A stretch of 15,557 nucleotides of DNA from Pseudomonadota bacterium (GCA_005788935.1 SYAK01000132.1:1-15557), one strand, 5' to 3'; shown: positions 1-8,519, numbered from the stretch's first letter. Notes: generated from the letters alone by a model not told the origin. A program made the numbers and translations.

Positions 1-806
1 CGACCGCCGAAGGGGCGCTCCTCGGGGTCGCCACGGACAGCCTGCTGTTGCGGCTCCGCGAGGCCCGCCTCGGCTTCAGGGCGCTCGACGGGGCGCTCGA
101 GGTGCAGCTCGGGGTCGTCCCGCAGCTCACGATCCCCGCCCTCGAGAGCGTCTGGGGCCTGCGCGCCGTGGCGCCGACTCCGCTCGAGACGAGCGGCCTC
201 GCGTCGCCAGCCGATCTGGGGGCGCGCGCGACCGTCACGCTGCCGCGCGGGCTCGGCTGGGCCGGGGTGGTCGCGTCGAGCGGCGAGGGCTACACGGCCC
301 GCGAGCTGAACCGCGGCAAGAACACCGAGGCGGCCATCGAGCTGCATCCGCTGGCGGCCTCCGGACTCGCCCCGCTCGCCCTCTTCGCCTCCGGGGTCTG
401 GGGCTCTCAGGGGGTCGCCTCGACGCGCGCGCACCGGCTGACGGCGGGTCTCCTGTGGCGCGCCCCGCGCGGGACCTCGGTCGGGGTCGACGCCGGCCTC
501 GTCGCGACAGCCGCCTGGGGCGTCGATGACGCGCCCGACCGGGAGGCCCTGCTGCTCGAGGCCTTCGCCCGGGTCGCGCCGACGCCGCGCTGGATCCTCG
601 GCGCCCGCCTCGTCCACCACCAGCGAGACCGCCGGGAGCTGGCCGACAGCCTCACCACCGTCGTCCTGGGCGCTGGCGCCCGTCTCGCCGCCACCCTCGA
701 GGTGCACGTCGCCGCGACCTGGGAGACCCCGGCCTCCGAGGCGCGGGCCGCCCTCCCGGGCAGCGACCGCTTCGACCTCGCCCTGACCGGCCGCGCCTGC
801 TACTGA
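1..806 (+). CDS. Outer-membrane porin-like beta-barrel protein (5'-truncated)
   Basis: The reading frame is open from the left edge (first full codon at position 3) to a TGA at 804-806, so the gene begins outside the window; an internal TTG at 48 is not a credible start. About 267 residues are visible. They alternate polar and hydrophobic residues in short strands with Gly/Asp turns (for example GVDAGLVATAAWGV and WILGARLVHH), as in transmembrane beta-strands. The stretch SGEGYTARELNRGKN resembles the (N)GEGY...E...GK segment I associate with phosphate-selective-porin-like barrels. The protein ends in ...LTGRACY, an aromatic last residue as expected for an outer-membrane signal. It probably forms a channel or acts as an accessory barrel in the outer membrane; the substrate is unknown. 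A lipoprotein gene follows after 43 bp, likely in the same operon. Barrel call fairly confident, family call moderate. Confidence 0.6.
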   Translation, partial: TAEGALLGVATDSLLLRLREARLGFRALDGALEVQLGVVPQLTIPALESVWGLRAVAPTPLETSGLASPADLGARATVTLPRGLGWAGVVASSGEGYTARELNRGKNTEAAIELHPLAASGLAPLALFASGVWGSQGVASTRAHRLTAGLLWRAPRGTSVGVDAGLVATAAWGVDDAPDREALLLEAFARVAPTPRWILGARLVHHQRDRRELADSLTTVVLGAGARLAATLEVHVAATWETPASEARAALPGSDRFDLALTGRACY

Positions 807-849
807 CCGCGCCGCCACCCCGCCACCCCGCCCACCCGAAGGAGTCGCC

Positions 850-1512
850 ATGTCACGGCACCGCCTCGCGTCCCTGCTGCCCGCCTTCGGCCTCGTCGCC
901 TGCGCCGAGGTCGCCGAGCCCGCCTCCGAGCCGATACCCGAGGCTGGCCTCGACGCGACCACCGATACGACCTCGGCCGTAGACGCCACGACGGGGCCCG
1001 AGAGCCCGTCTGACGCCGGATCGCCCTCGGGGCCTCTCGGCGGGCTCATCATCAACGAGCTCCGCGCCTCGGGCGAGGACTGGGTCGAGCTGCTCAACGC
1101 CGGCGCGATCCCGCTCGCGCTGTCGGGGCTCCGCGTCGCGGACCTCGACGAGGCGACCGGGGCCCCGAAGCTCGCAGAGGCCATCACGCTGCCCGCTGGC
1201 ACGACGCTGGGCCCAGGCGCCCGCCTCGTCATCGTCGCCGACGTCGCCACACCCCGCGAGGGCCTCCAGACCGACTGCCTCGGTGGTGCGGTCGCCACCT
1301 GCCTCGAGGCCCCCTACGGCCTCAGCGGCTCGCGCGGCGACCGCGTCTTCATCCTCGCGGCGACGACCGACGACGTCCTCGTCGAGGCCGCCTACCCCGC
1401 GCCCGCCGAGGCGTCGGTCCCCGACGGCCAGTCCTGGGGCCGACTCCCCGACGGGACGGGCGCCTTTGGGCCCGCCACGCCCACCCCGGGTGCGGCGAAC
1501 CTCGCGCCCTGA
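850..1512 (+). CDS. Lipoprotein with lamin-tail-like (LTD) domain
   Basis: A 220-residue predicted lipoprotein. The start is supported by AAGGAG at 839-844, five bases before the ATG. Residues 1-18 form a short signal peptide ending in the lipobox LVAC (lipidated Cys18). The +2 residue is Ala, not Asp, so outer-membrane sorting is expected. Residues 19-58 are a low-complexity Ala/Thr/Asp/Pro/Ser linker. From about residue 65 the pattern LIINELRASGEDWVELLN, followed by GL.VADL, LPAGTTLGPGARLVIVAD and later SWGRLPDGTGAFG..TPTPGAAN, is the hallmark of the lamin-tail domain, an immunoglobulin-like fold found in many secreted bacterial proteins. No catalytic domain is fused to it, so a binding or scaffold role at the cell surface is the likeliest reading. 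It follows the porin-like gene in the same direction and ends 6 bp from the convergent Blh-like gene. Confidence 0.82.
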   Translation: MSRHRLASLLPAFGLVACAEVAEPASEPIPEAGLDATTDTTSAVDATTGPESPSDAGSPSGPLGGLIINELRASGEDWVELLNAGAIPLALSGLRVADLDEATGAPKLAEAITLPAGTTLGPGARLVIVADVATPREGLQTDCLGGAVATCLEAPYGLSGSRGDRVFILAATTDDVLVEAAYPAPAEASVPDGQSWGRLPDGTGAFGPATPTPGAANLAP

Positions 1513-1518
1513 GCCCTC

Positions 1519-2385
1519 TCAGTCCCCGCCGAGCAGACCGATCGGGATGCGGAAGTAGCGGCGCCCGTTGGATTCAACGGGCGGCAGCTCGCCCGCGCGG
1601 ATGTTGACCTGCAGGCTCGGCAGGATGAGGCGGGGTGGTGGCAGCGTGCGGTCGCGGGCCTCGCGGAAGGCCACGAAGTCGCCCTCGGCGGTGTGGGCGC
1701 GCAGCTGCAGGTTCGTCTCCTTCGAGGCGCCGATGGTCGTCTCCCAGGCGGGCTGGCGACCGTTTGGCAGGTAGTCGTGGCCGACGAAGACGCGGGTGGC
1801 GGCGGGCAGCGTATAGAGCTTTTGTGTAATGGAATGATAAAGTTCTCGGGCGCTACCGGCTGGGAAGTCGCAGCGGCCGGTGCCATAGTCCGGCATGAAG
1901 AGCGTGTCGCCGGTGAAGACGGCGTCGCGGATCTTGAAGCTGACGCAGGCGGGGGTGTGCCCGGGCGTGTGGATCGCCTCGACGGTCAGGCTGCCCGCCC
2001 GCAGGTGCGCGCCGTCGTCGAGCAGCGCGTCGAACTGTCGACCGTCGGTCGGGAAATCCGCGCCCGAGTTGAAGACCTCGCCGAAGCGCTGCTGGACGGC
2101 CGTGATCTCGCGCCCGATGGCCGTCGGGGCGCCGAAGCGGGCCTTGAGGTCCGCCATGCCCGAGAGGTGGTCCGCGTGGGCGTGGGTGTCGAGGATCCAG
2201 CGCACCTGCAGCCCGCGCTCGGCGACGAAGCCCGCGACCAGATCGTCATGCGATCGCGAGGTCCGCCACGTGAGCAGGCTGAGGTCGAGGACCGGATCGA
2301 TGACGACCGCGTCGCGCGTCAGCGGGTCCCAGACGACGTAGGTGACGGTGAAGGTGTCGTCGTGGAAGAAGCCCTTGATCTCCAT
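1519..2385 (-). CDS. Blh/ETHE1-like MBL-fold persulfide (sulfur) dioxygenase
   Basis: A 288-residue cytosolic metallo-beta-lactamase-fold enzyme. ATG at 2385 is chosen because GGAG lies about 8 bases upstream and the family's usual start (MEIKGFFHDDTFTVTYVV) begins there; the frame stays open to 2643 but that stretch holds operators. Metal ligands visible are H68-A-H70-A-D72-H73, H143 (TPGHT), D160 (FTGDT) and H203 (VGHDY). The segment YGTGRCDFPAGSARELYHSI (167-186) is diagnostic of the ETHE1/Blh group, which oxidises glutathione persulfide to sulfite with a mononuclear Fe(II). The closest described relatives are the Blh proteins of Agrobacterium and Xylella, controlled there by the ArsR-type repressor BigR. 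No rhodanese domain, BigR gene or sulfite exporter is adjacent. The gene follows uvrC on the same strand after a 287-bp gap carrying three operators, so it probably has its own regulated promoter. Positions 1811-1847 are unusually AT-rich. Confidence 0.85.
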   Translation of the reverse strand: MEIKGFFHDDTFTVTYVVWDPLTRDAVVIDPVLDLSLLTWRTSRSHDDLVAGFVAERGLQVRWILDTHAHADHLSGMADLKARFGAPTAIGREITAVQQRFGEVFNSGADFPTDGRQFDALLDDGAHLRAGSLTVEAIHTPGHTPACVSFKIRDAVFTGDTLFMPDYGTGRCDFPAGSARELYHSITQKLYTLPAATRVFVGHDYLPNGRQPAWETTIGASKETNLQLRAHTAEGDFVAFREARDRTLPPPRLILPSLQVNIRAGELPPVESNGRRYFRIPIGLLGGD

Positions 2386-2411
2386 GCTGTGCTCCGGGCG
2401 GGGGTCGCGAC

Positions 2412-2426
2412 GCCGCGACGCGCGGC
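2412..2426 (-). other. Leader hairpin near the Blh-like start
   Basis: GCCGCG (2412-2417) and CGCGGC (2421-2426) form a perfect 6-bp GC stem with a 3-base loop, about 27 bases upstream of the Blh-like ATG and close to its ribosome site. It could affect leader folding. In DNA this GC-rich such a stem can also arise by chance, so the functional claim is weak. The rest of the 2427-2593 leader shows no small gene or recognisable riboswitch. Confidence 0.3.
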
Positions 2427-2593
2427 TTGGCCAGACGCCCTTGCATTGGCCGTTCCAGCGCGCAGAGGGCCGGAAGCGCGGGCGTTCTCGCCCACGCCGA
2501 CAGACCTCGCGTCCGCCACCCGGTGCGCCAGGCGGTGGTCGGGCGGGTGGGGGAGGGCGCGCCGCCACGGGCCAGATGACCCGGGCACCCCGA

Positions 2594-2662
2594 CGAAACA
2601 TTCGGTTCCAAGAGCTGGAACGAAATGTTTCAATGCGGACCATGCTGAAACCGAATGTTTCA
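2594..2662. promoter_or_regulatory. Array of three 17-bp palindromic operators upstream of the Blh-like gene
   Basis: Three copies of one imperfect palindrome lie together. Copy 1 (2594-2610, minus strand) is TGGAACCGAATGTTTCG. Copy 2 (2616-2632, plus) is TGGAACGAAATGTTTCA. Copy 3 (2646-2662, plus) is TGAAACCGAATGTTTCA. Copy 3 has perfect 6-bp arms (TGAAAC/GTTTCA) around CGAAT. Centres lie 22 and 30 bp apart, about two and three helical turns. Copies 1 and 3 are in inverted orientation, so GAAACATTCGGTT (2595-2607) and AACCGAATGTTTC (2649-2661) also form a perfect 13-bp inverted repeat. Size and shape fit a dimeric TetR-family repressor; the GAAAC...GTTTC arms recall PsrA-type sites but the spacer is longer. 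They stand 209-277 bp upstream of the Blh start and just after the uvrC stop. The regulator is not in the window. Confidence 0.7.
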
Positions 2663-2672
2663 GACGTCGCGG

Positions 2673-4595
<1,923 letters not shown>

Positions 4596-4657
4596 GCGCG
4601 AGATGTAAGGCCCGCGCGCCGAAAATGCGACGTTGGCTTTGCGATCCTTCACCTTTG

Positions 4658-4680
4658 TTGTTGACCAAGCTGGTCAACAA
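4658..4680. promoter_or_regulatory. Perfect 10+3+10 palindrome upstream of uvrC
   Basis: TTGTTGACCA (4658-4667) and TGGTCAACAA (4671-4680) are exact reverse complements around AGC. The palindrome lies 63 bp upstream of the uvrC ATG, and 6 bp from the alternative GTG. Its symmetry and length suit a dimeric repressor of the TetR or GntR type. It also contains TTGACC (4661-4666), a possible -35 for plus-strand transcription, so a bound protein could control a plus-strand transcript, uvrC, or both. No regulator gene is adjacent and the protein that binds it is unknown. Confidence 0.55.
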
Positions 4681-4746
4681 TGTCCAAGATACAGCGGTCT
4701 GAGGCGGCCTCTGGCGCAACCAGGTGTCCGCAACAGGCTCTGACGT

Positions 4747-4804
4747 AATCGCGATGCTGTGGTTTCCCGGGGGGGTGAACCAGAACATCGCGATTTTTTT
4801 ATTT
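4747..4804 (+). terminator. Strong Rho-independent-type terminator, plus strand
   Basis: AATCGCGATG (4747-4756) pairs perfectly with CATCGCGATT (4786-4795). Inside it a second stem, TGGTT (4760-4764) with AACCA (4778-4782), closes a 13-base G-rich loop. The outer stem runs directly into seven T (4794-4800), then A and TTT. On the minus strand the sequence following the hairpin is not T-rich, so it is oriented to stop plus-strand transcription. No plus-strand gene precedes it: uvrC lies on the minus strand and is transcribed away from this site. It may end a short unannotated plus-strand RNA or block antisense transcription into trkH. Confidence 0.6.
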
Positions 4805-4853
4805 CATCAGGTCGAGCTGGCCCACCGTCGCCCGTGAGCACGGTCTCGCCCGG

Positions 4854-6320
4854 TCACTTCTGGAACGTCCGCCAGCGCAGGTTGCGCCAGACGTGTCCCT
4901 GGAAGAGCGCGAGCACCGTCACGATCTCGAGGCGGCCGATCCACATGCCGAAGGTCATCGCGAGCTTGCTGAGGTCCGAGAAGCCCGCGAAGCCGCCCAT
5001 CGGTCCGACCACGTCGAAGCCTGGGCCGATGTTGCCGACGGTGGCGATCGCGGCCGTGAAGCCGGTCACGAGGTCCGCGCCGTCGAGGACGAGGAAGACG
5101 CCGAGCGTCACATAGGTCAGCATGAAGAGCGCGACGAGGCTCAGGACACCGCGCATCGTGTCGTCACTGACGACCTGCCCCTTGAACCGGATCGACGCGA
5201 TGGCGCGTGGGTGCAGCACCCGCACGAGCTCGCGGATGATGTGCTTCAGCAGCAACAGGTGGCGTACGGCCTTGGCACCGCCGCCCGCCGAGCCCGCGCA
5301 CGCCCCGATGAGCATCGCGACGATGATGAGAGCCCGCGCCGCGTCCGACCACAGGTTGTAATCGGTCGAGGCGAGGCCGGTCGAGGACATGACGCTCGCG
5401 ATGGTGAAGGCCCCGTGGCGGATGGCGCTCTCTGCGTCGAGCTCGGGGACGTCGCGCCAGGCGAACGCCGAGACCCCGGCGCTGAGGACCAGGAAGACCC
5501 CGAGATAGAAGAGGAACTCGCCGTCCTTCAACAACGCCAGCGGGCGTCGGAAGAGGGTCACGTAGAGCAGCGGGAAGCTCATGCCCGAGATGACCATGAA
5601 GACCGTCGCGACCACCTCGGCCGACGGGTTGGCGTAGCCCGCCATCGACAGCGGGTGGGGCGAAAATCCGCCCGCGGGCATGATCACGAGCGCGTGGCAG
5701 ATCGACTCGTAGAGCGGCAGGTCGAAGAACCACAGCAGGCTGGTCAGCAAGAGCGTCAGCAGCGTGTAGAGCGCCCAGAGGCGGGCCGCGGCGTGACGGA
5801 CCTGCGGCGAGAGCGTCTCGCCTGGCGCGCCTGACGACTCGGCGAAGAACAGCTGCCGCCCCGCGATCCCGAGGTTCGGCAGCACGATGACGAACAGCGC
5901 GATGATGCCGAGGCCGCCGAACCACATCGTCATGCTGCGCCAGAGGTAGATCGCGCGGTCCCAGGCCGCGAAGTCCGCGATGACCGTCGAGCCCGTCGTC
6001 GTGAAGCCCGAGATCGACTCGAAGAGCGCATCGACGAAGCTCATGCCGCCCATCATGTACGGGATGGCGCCGCAGACGCCGATGATGAGCCAGGTCAGGC
6101 TGACCGACGCGAGGGCCTCGGCGCGCCGCAGCGGGACCGTGCGGTCGAGGAACGGGGCGAAGAGGAGGCCCGAGAGCAGCGTCGCCGCGAGCGCGATGAG
6201 GAAGTGCGTCATCGACTCGTAGAGGCCGTTGACGAGCGCGTAGAGCGCGGGCGGGACGAAGGCTGCGCTGAAGAGGCGGGTCAGCTGGCCCGTGACGGCG
6301 AGGACGACGAGGACGCGCAT
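4854..6320 (-). CDS. trkH: Trk-type potassium uptake channel subunit TrkH
   Basis: A 488-residue integral inner-membrane protein of the SKT (TrkH/KtrB/HKT) superfamily, the normal TrkH length. It forms the K+-conducting pore and is gated by TrkA. The four pore loops carry the selectivity-filter segments TTTG (107-110, in GFTTTGSTV), PAGG (215-218, IMPAGGFSPH), SSTG (312-315) and TVGN (427-430, ATVGNIGPGF). The intramembrane gating loop is visible as GACAGSAGGGAKAVR (339-353). Filter 2 reads PAGG where many TrkH proteins have STGG or STAG; the key glycine is kept. ATG 6320 is preceded by AGGAGG at 8 bases spacing. The trkA stop lies 13 bp upstream, so trkA and trkH form one operon. Confidence 0.95.
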   Translation of the reverse strand: MRVLVVLAVTGQLTRLFSAAFVPPALYALVNGLYESMTHFLIALAATLLSGLLFAPFLDRTVPLRRAEALASVSLTWLIIGVCGAIPYMMGGMSFVDALFESISGFTTTGSTVIADFAAWDRAIYLWRSMTMWFGGLGIIALFVIVLPNLGIAGRQLFFAESSGAPGETLSPQVRHAAARLWALYTLLTLLLTSLLWFFDLPLYESICHALVIMPAGGFSPHPLSMAGYANPSAEVVATVFMVISGMSFPLLYVTLFRRPLALLKDGEFLFYLGVFLVLSAGVSAFAWRDVPELDAESAIRHGAFTIASVMSSTGLASTDYNLWSDAARALIIVAMLIGACAGSAGGGAKAVRHLLLLKHIIRELVRVLHPRAIASIRFKGQVVSDDTMRGVLSLVALFMLTYVTLGVFLVLDGADLVTGFTAAIATVGNIGPGFDVVGPMGGFAGFSDLSKLAMTFGMWIGRLEIVTVLALFQGHVWRNLRWRTFQK

Positions 6321-6333
6321 CGCGGGGGCCTCC

Positions 6334-7698
6334 TCAGTCGACCTGGTCGGGCAGGGCGATGAGGCCCGCGAGGTATTGGCGGACGACCTGCTCGTGGCGG
6401 GTCAGGCAGACGACGAGCAGGTGGTCGCCGGGCTCGAGCAGCTCGTGGTCCCGCGGGACCGTCGAGCGGCTTCCGCGGACGAGCCCACCGACGGCCGCGA
6501 TGGGGAGCGGGAAGAGTTCGTCGACGCGGCAGCGGGCGAAGGTCGCGGGCAGCTCGAGGTCGAGGATCTCGACGTCGCCGTGGTCGAGCTCGGCCACGTG
6601 AACGTGATCCTTGTGGCTGATCTGGTTCAGGATCGTGCGCACGGCTGCGCCACGGGCCGAGAGCACGACGTCGATGCCGACCCTCTCGAAGATGCGCTCG
6701 TTCGTCAGGCGGTCGGCGCGCGTGATGATGCGTGGGACGCCGAGCTGCTTCGCGAGGAGCGAGATGAGGAGGTTCTTTTCGTCGTTGTTCGTGACCGCGA
6801 CGAGGGCCGAGACGGACTCGATGTGTTCTTCCTGCAGCAGATCGAGGTCGCTCGCGTCGCCGTGCAACACCAGCGAACTGCAGAGCTGCGTCAGCTCTTC
6901 GCAGCGCTTGCGGTCCTGCTCGATGATCTTGACCGTCCAGCCCGCCTCGCGCAGGGCGTTGGCGACGCCCACCCCGACCGAGCCGCCGCCGCAGACGATG
7001 GCGCGGCGCTTCTCGTGGTGGTGACCGCCCCGGAAGATGCGCTGGATGTAGCGGGCGAGGCGGCGCTTGCCGCCGATGGCCGTCACGCGGTCGCCAGGCT
7101 CGAGGTGGGTGGTCGGCTCGGGGATGAAGAGGCGTCCCTTGCGCTCGACCATGACGATCCGCATGCCGCGCGGCAGCTTTTGGTCGCCCAGATCTTCGAC
7201 CGAGACGGAGGCGCCCTCTTCGACAAGCGCCTTCACGACCTCGAAGCGCCCCTCGAGCAGCGTCTTGGCGTTGAGCGCGCCAGGCACCGTCACGATGTGC
7301 AGGATTTCATTGATGAGCTGCTCGGCTGGGCGGACGATGAGGTCGAAGTGCAGGGTCTCGGCGAGGCTCTGGTCCTCGCCGCTCATCAGCTGCGGGTCCG
7401 AGACGCCGTGGATGACGCAGATGGACTGCCCAGCGCCGTTGTGCTTGGCGGCGAGGCAGCTCACGATGTTGCGCTCGTCGCTCGTCGAGGCCCCGATGAA
7501 GAAGGCCGCCTTCGCGATGCCGGCGTTCTTCAGCGTCGTCGAGCCGTTGGCGTTGCCGTGGATGAGCTGGATGTCAAGGCGCTCGACGCGGGTCGCGAGC
7601 GTGGGCGTCGAGGTGATCAGCACGACGTCGTGCTGGACCATCAGGGCCTCGGTGATGCGGATGGCGAGCTCGCTCTCGCCTGCGACGACGATGTGCAT
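6334..7698 (-). CDS. trkA: Trk potassium uptake system NAD-binding regulator TrkA
   Basis: A 454-residue peripheral protein with the tandem RCK layout TrkA_N - TrkA_C - TrkA_N - TrkA_C. It binds NAD(H) or ATP on the cytosolic face and gates TrkH. ATG 7698 is chosen because GGAG lies 7 bases upstream and the family N-terminus (MHIVVAG) begins here; the frame extends 11 codons further. The second Rossmann domain is canonical: GGGSVG at 237-242, acidic E260 at the end of strand 2, then HGDASD and TNNDEKN. The first domain keeps the overall pattern (HGNANGSTTLKNAGI, STSDERNIVSCLAAK) but reads GESELA where GxGxxG is expected, and lacks an acidic residue at the end of strand 2 (VVLITSTP), so nucleotide binding there is doubtful. 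It lies 11 bp downstream of the DUF1415 stop. Confidence 0.94.
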   Translation of the reverse strand: MHIVVAGESELAIRITEALMVQHDVVLITSTPTLATRVERLDIQLIHGNANGSTTLKNAGIAKAAFFIGASTSDERNIVSCLAAKHNGAGQSICVIHGVSDPQLMSGEDQSLAETLHFDLIVRPAEQLINEILHIVTVPGALNAKTLLEGRFEVVKALVEEGASVSVEDLGDQKLPRGMRIVMVERKGRLFIPEPTTHLEPGDRVTAIGGKRRLARYIQRIFRGGHHHEKRRAIVCGGGSVGVGVANALREAGWTVKIIEQDRKRCEELTQLCSSLVLHGDASDLDLLQEEHIESVSALVAVTNNDEKNLLISLLAKQLGVPRIITRADRLTNERIFERVGIDVVLSARGAAVRTILNQISHKDHVHVAELDHGDVEILDLELPATFARCRVDELFPLPIAAVGGLVRGSRSTVPRDHELLEPGDHLLVVCLTRHEQVVRQYLAGLIALPDQVD

Positions 7699-7709
7699 GG
7701 GCCGCTCCG

Positions 7710-8333
7710 TCAGACCTTGAAGCCTGCCCACATCGCCTGCAGGCGCGGCAGGCCGAGCTCGCGGAGGACGCGGACGTTGCGCTCGGGGATGCCGAGCGTG
7801 TCGGGGTGCTGATCGACCGCGCGGGACACCTCGTCCTCGCGCAGGAGGTGCAGCAGCGGGACGGGCGAGCGGTTGGTCCAGACGCCCGGGTCGTCCGGAT
7901 CCTCGCCCTCGAACCGGTAATCGGGGTGGAAGGTGATGACCTGCAGCAGCTCGGCCCCACCCGCCTGCGCGAGGATGTCCTCGACCGTGGCGGCGACGTC
8001 GAGCAGCCCCTCGAAGTCTGACGCCGTGTCAGGAAACGCGAGCAGCGTGGTCTCGGGCTGCGGCGCCTCGCGGCCATCGTCGTCGTCGCTGGGCGCGTCG
8101 AGCAGCTGCCAGGCGGCCTCGAGGGCGTCGTGCACGGCCGCCTCGAGGGAGCTCGCGCGGCTCACGTGGATACGGACGCGACCCTCGCGCCGGGGGACGG
8201 CCGCGAAGGGGCACAGCGAGAGCCCGATGATGGCCTCGTCGAGCCAGGTGGCGACCGCGCGCCTCACCCGTTCGTCTGGCTCCTCGTGCGCGTGCCCCTC
8301 GCGGGACGCTTCGGTTGCGGTGCTGTCGGCCAT
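7710..8333 (-). CDS. DUF1415 family protein
   Basis: A 207-residue soluble protein of unknown function. It matches the DUF1415 pattern: WLDEAIIGLSLCPFA near the N-terminus, ETTLLAFPDTASDFEGLLD in the middle, then QVITFHPDYRFEGEDPDDPG and TNRSPVPLLHLLREDEV, and a final IPERNVRVLRELGL. The conserved Cys, the HPDY and the TNRSP...LHLLRE blocks suggest an enzyme or ligand-binding protein, but no reaction is established that I know of. ATG 8333 is preferred over an upstream in-frame ATG at 8351: a purine-rich GAGGGAG lies just before it and the extra residues are not family-like. It is the first gene of a minus-strand operon with trkA and trkH. The N-terminal 30 residues and an Asp-rich insert (about residues 80-90) look like lineage-specific additions. 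Confidence 0.85.
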   Translation of the reverse strand: MADSTATEASREGHAHEEPDERVRRAVATWLDEAIIGLSLCPFAAVPRREGRVRIHVSRASSLEAAVHDALEAAWQLLDAPSDDDDGREAPQPETTLLAFPDTASDFEGLLDVAATVEDILAQAGGAELLQVITFHPDYRFEGEDPDDPGVWTNRSPVPLLHLLREDEVSRAVDQHPDTLGIPERNVRVLRELGLPRLQAMWAGFKV

Positions 8334-8362
8334 GGGTCTCCCTCGTGTCAAGCCGCGCCCTT

Positions 8363-8383
8363 ACACCCGCCGCGCGCGGGTGT
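8363..8383. other. GC-rich inverted repeat in the trk operon leader
   Basis: ACACCCGC (8363-8370) and GCGGGTGT (8376-8383) are perfect 8-bp arms with a 5-base loop, about 30-50 bases upstream of the DUF1415 ATG. It could be an operator or a leader hairpin of the trk operon. There is no T-tract, so it is not a terminator. Confidence 0.35.
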
Positions 8384-8436
8384 GAACGACAAATCACAGC
8401 CCGCCCAGGCGGCCGCGCGCCGCGCGTGTGACAGCG

Positions 8437-8466
8437 CCCGACATCGAGCCTTCACGATCTTGTCGG
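8437..8466 (+). repeat. Dyad-containing direct repeat, copy 1
   Basis: A 30-bp element of the form CCCGACA-N2-GAG-N-CTTCAC-N5-TGTCGG. Its ends CCGACA and TGTCGG are inverted repeats. It matches copy 2 (8520-8549) at 24 of 30 positions, counted by eye. A CGTCAC follows at the same distance in both copies (8483-8488 and 8566-8571). It probably represents a duplicated regulator-binding or promoter element of the downstream operon. Confidence 0.5.
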
Positions 8467-8519
8467 ACCGTCGCCACGAAAGCGTCACACGGGATGCGCA
8501 GGTTCCGCCGCGTCGCCGA

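Noticed and set aside
1513..1518. Shared bidirectional terminator between the convergent LTD and Blh-like genes
   Set aside because: Only 6 bp separate the stops, and I found no hairpin with a T-tract on either strand.
850..2385. Functional link between the lamin-tail lipoprotein and the neighbouring MBL-fold enzyme
   Set aside because: LTD domains can accompany MBL-fold hydrolases, but here the genes are convergent and the enzyme is a cytosolic Blh/ETHE1 type, so adjacency looks incidental.
2386..2643. In-frame N-terminal extension of the Blh-like protein
   Set aside because: It would add about 86 Arg/Pro-rich residues absent from the family, covers two of the three operators, and a good ribosome site with the family start lies at 2385.
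4596..4652. uvrC start at GTG 4652 (19 extra residues)
   Set aside because: The extra residues are not UvrC-like. ATG 4595 gives the usual distance to the GIY domain, though neither start has a strong ribosome site.
4680..4694. Possible LexA (SOS) box upstream of uvrC
   Set aside because: ATGT and ACAG flank only 7 bases and the first half is not CTGT, so it does not match CTGT-N8-ACAG.
4680..4748. 22-codon plus-strand reading frame ending at the terminator stem
   Set aside because: It has no ribosome site and no recognisable sequence. It may be fortuitous within a possible small RNA.
6292..7812. Long plus-strand frame opposite trkA
   Set aside because: It is an antisense frame to a well-supported trkA; its Asp/Glu/Val-rich product has no domain.
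8381..8398. CRP-like site TGTGA-N8-TCACA
   Set aside because: The half-sites are right but the spacer is 8 rather than 6, which would misplace the second half-site on the helix.
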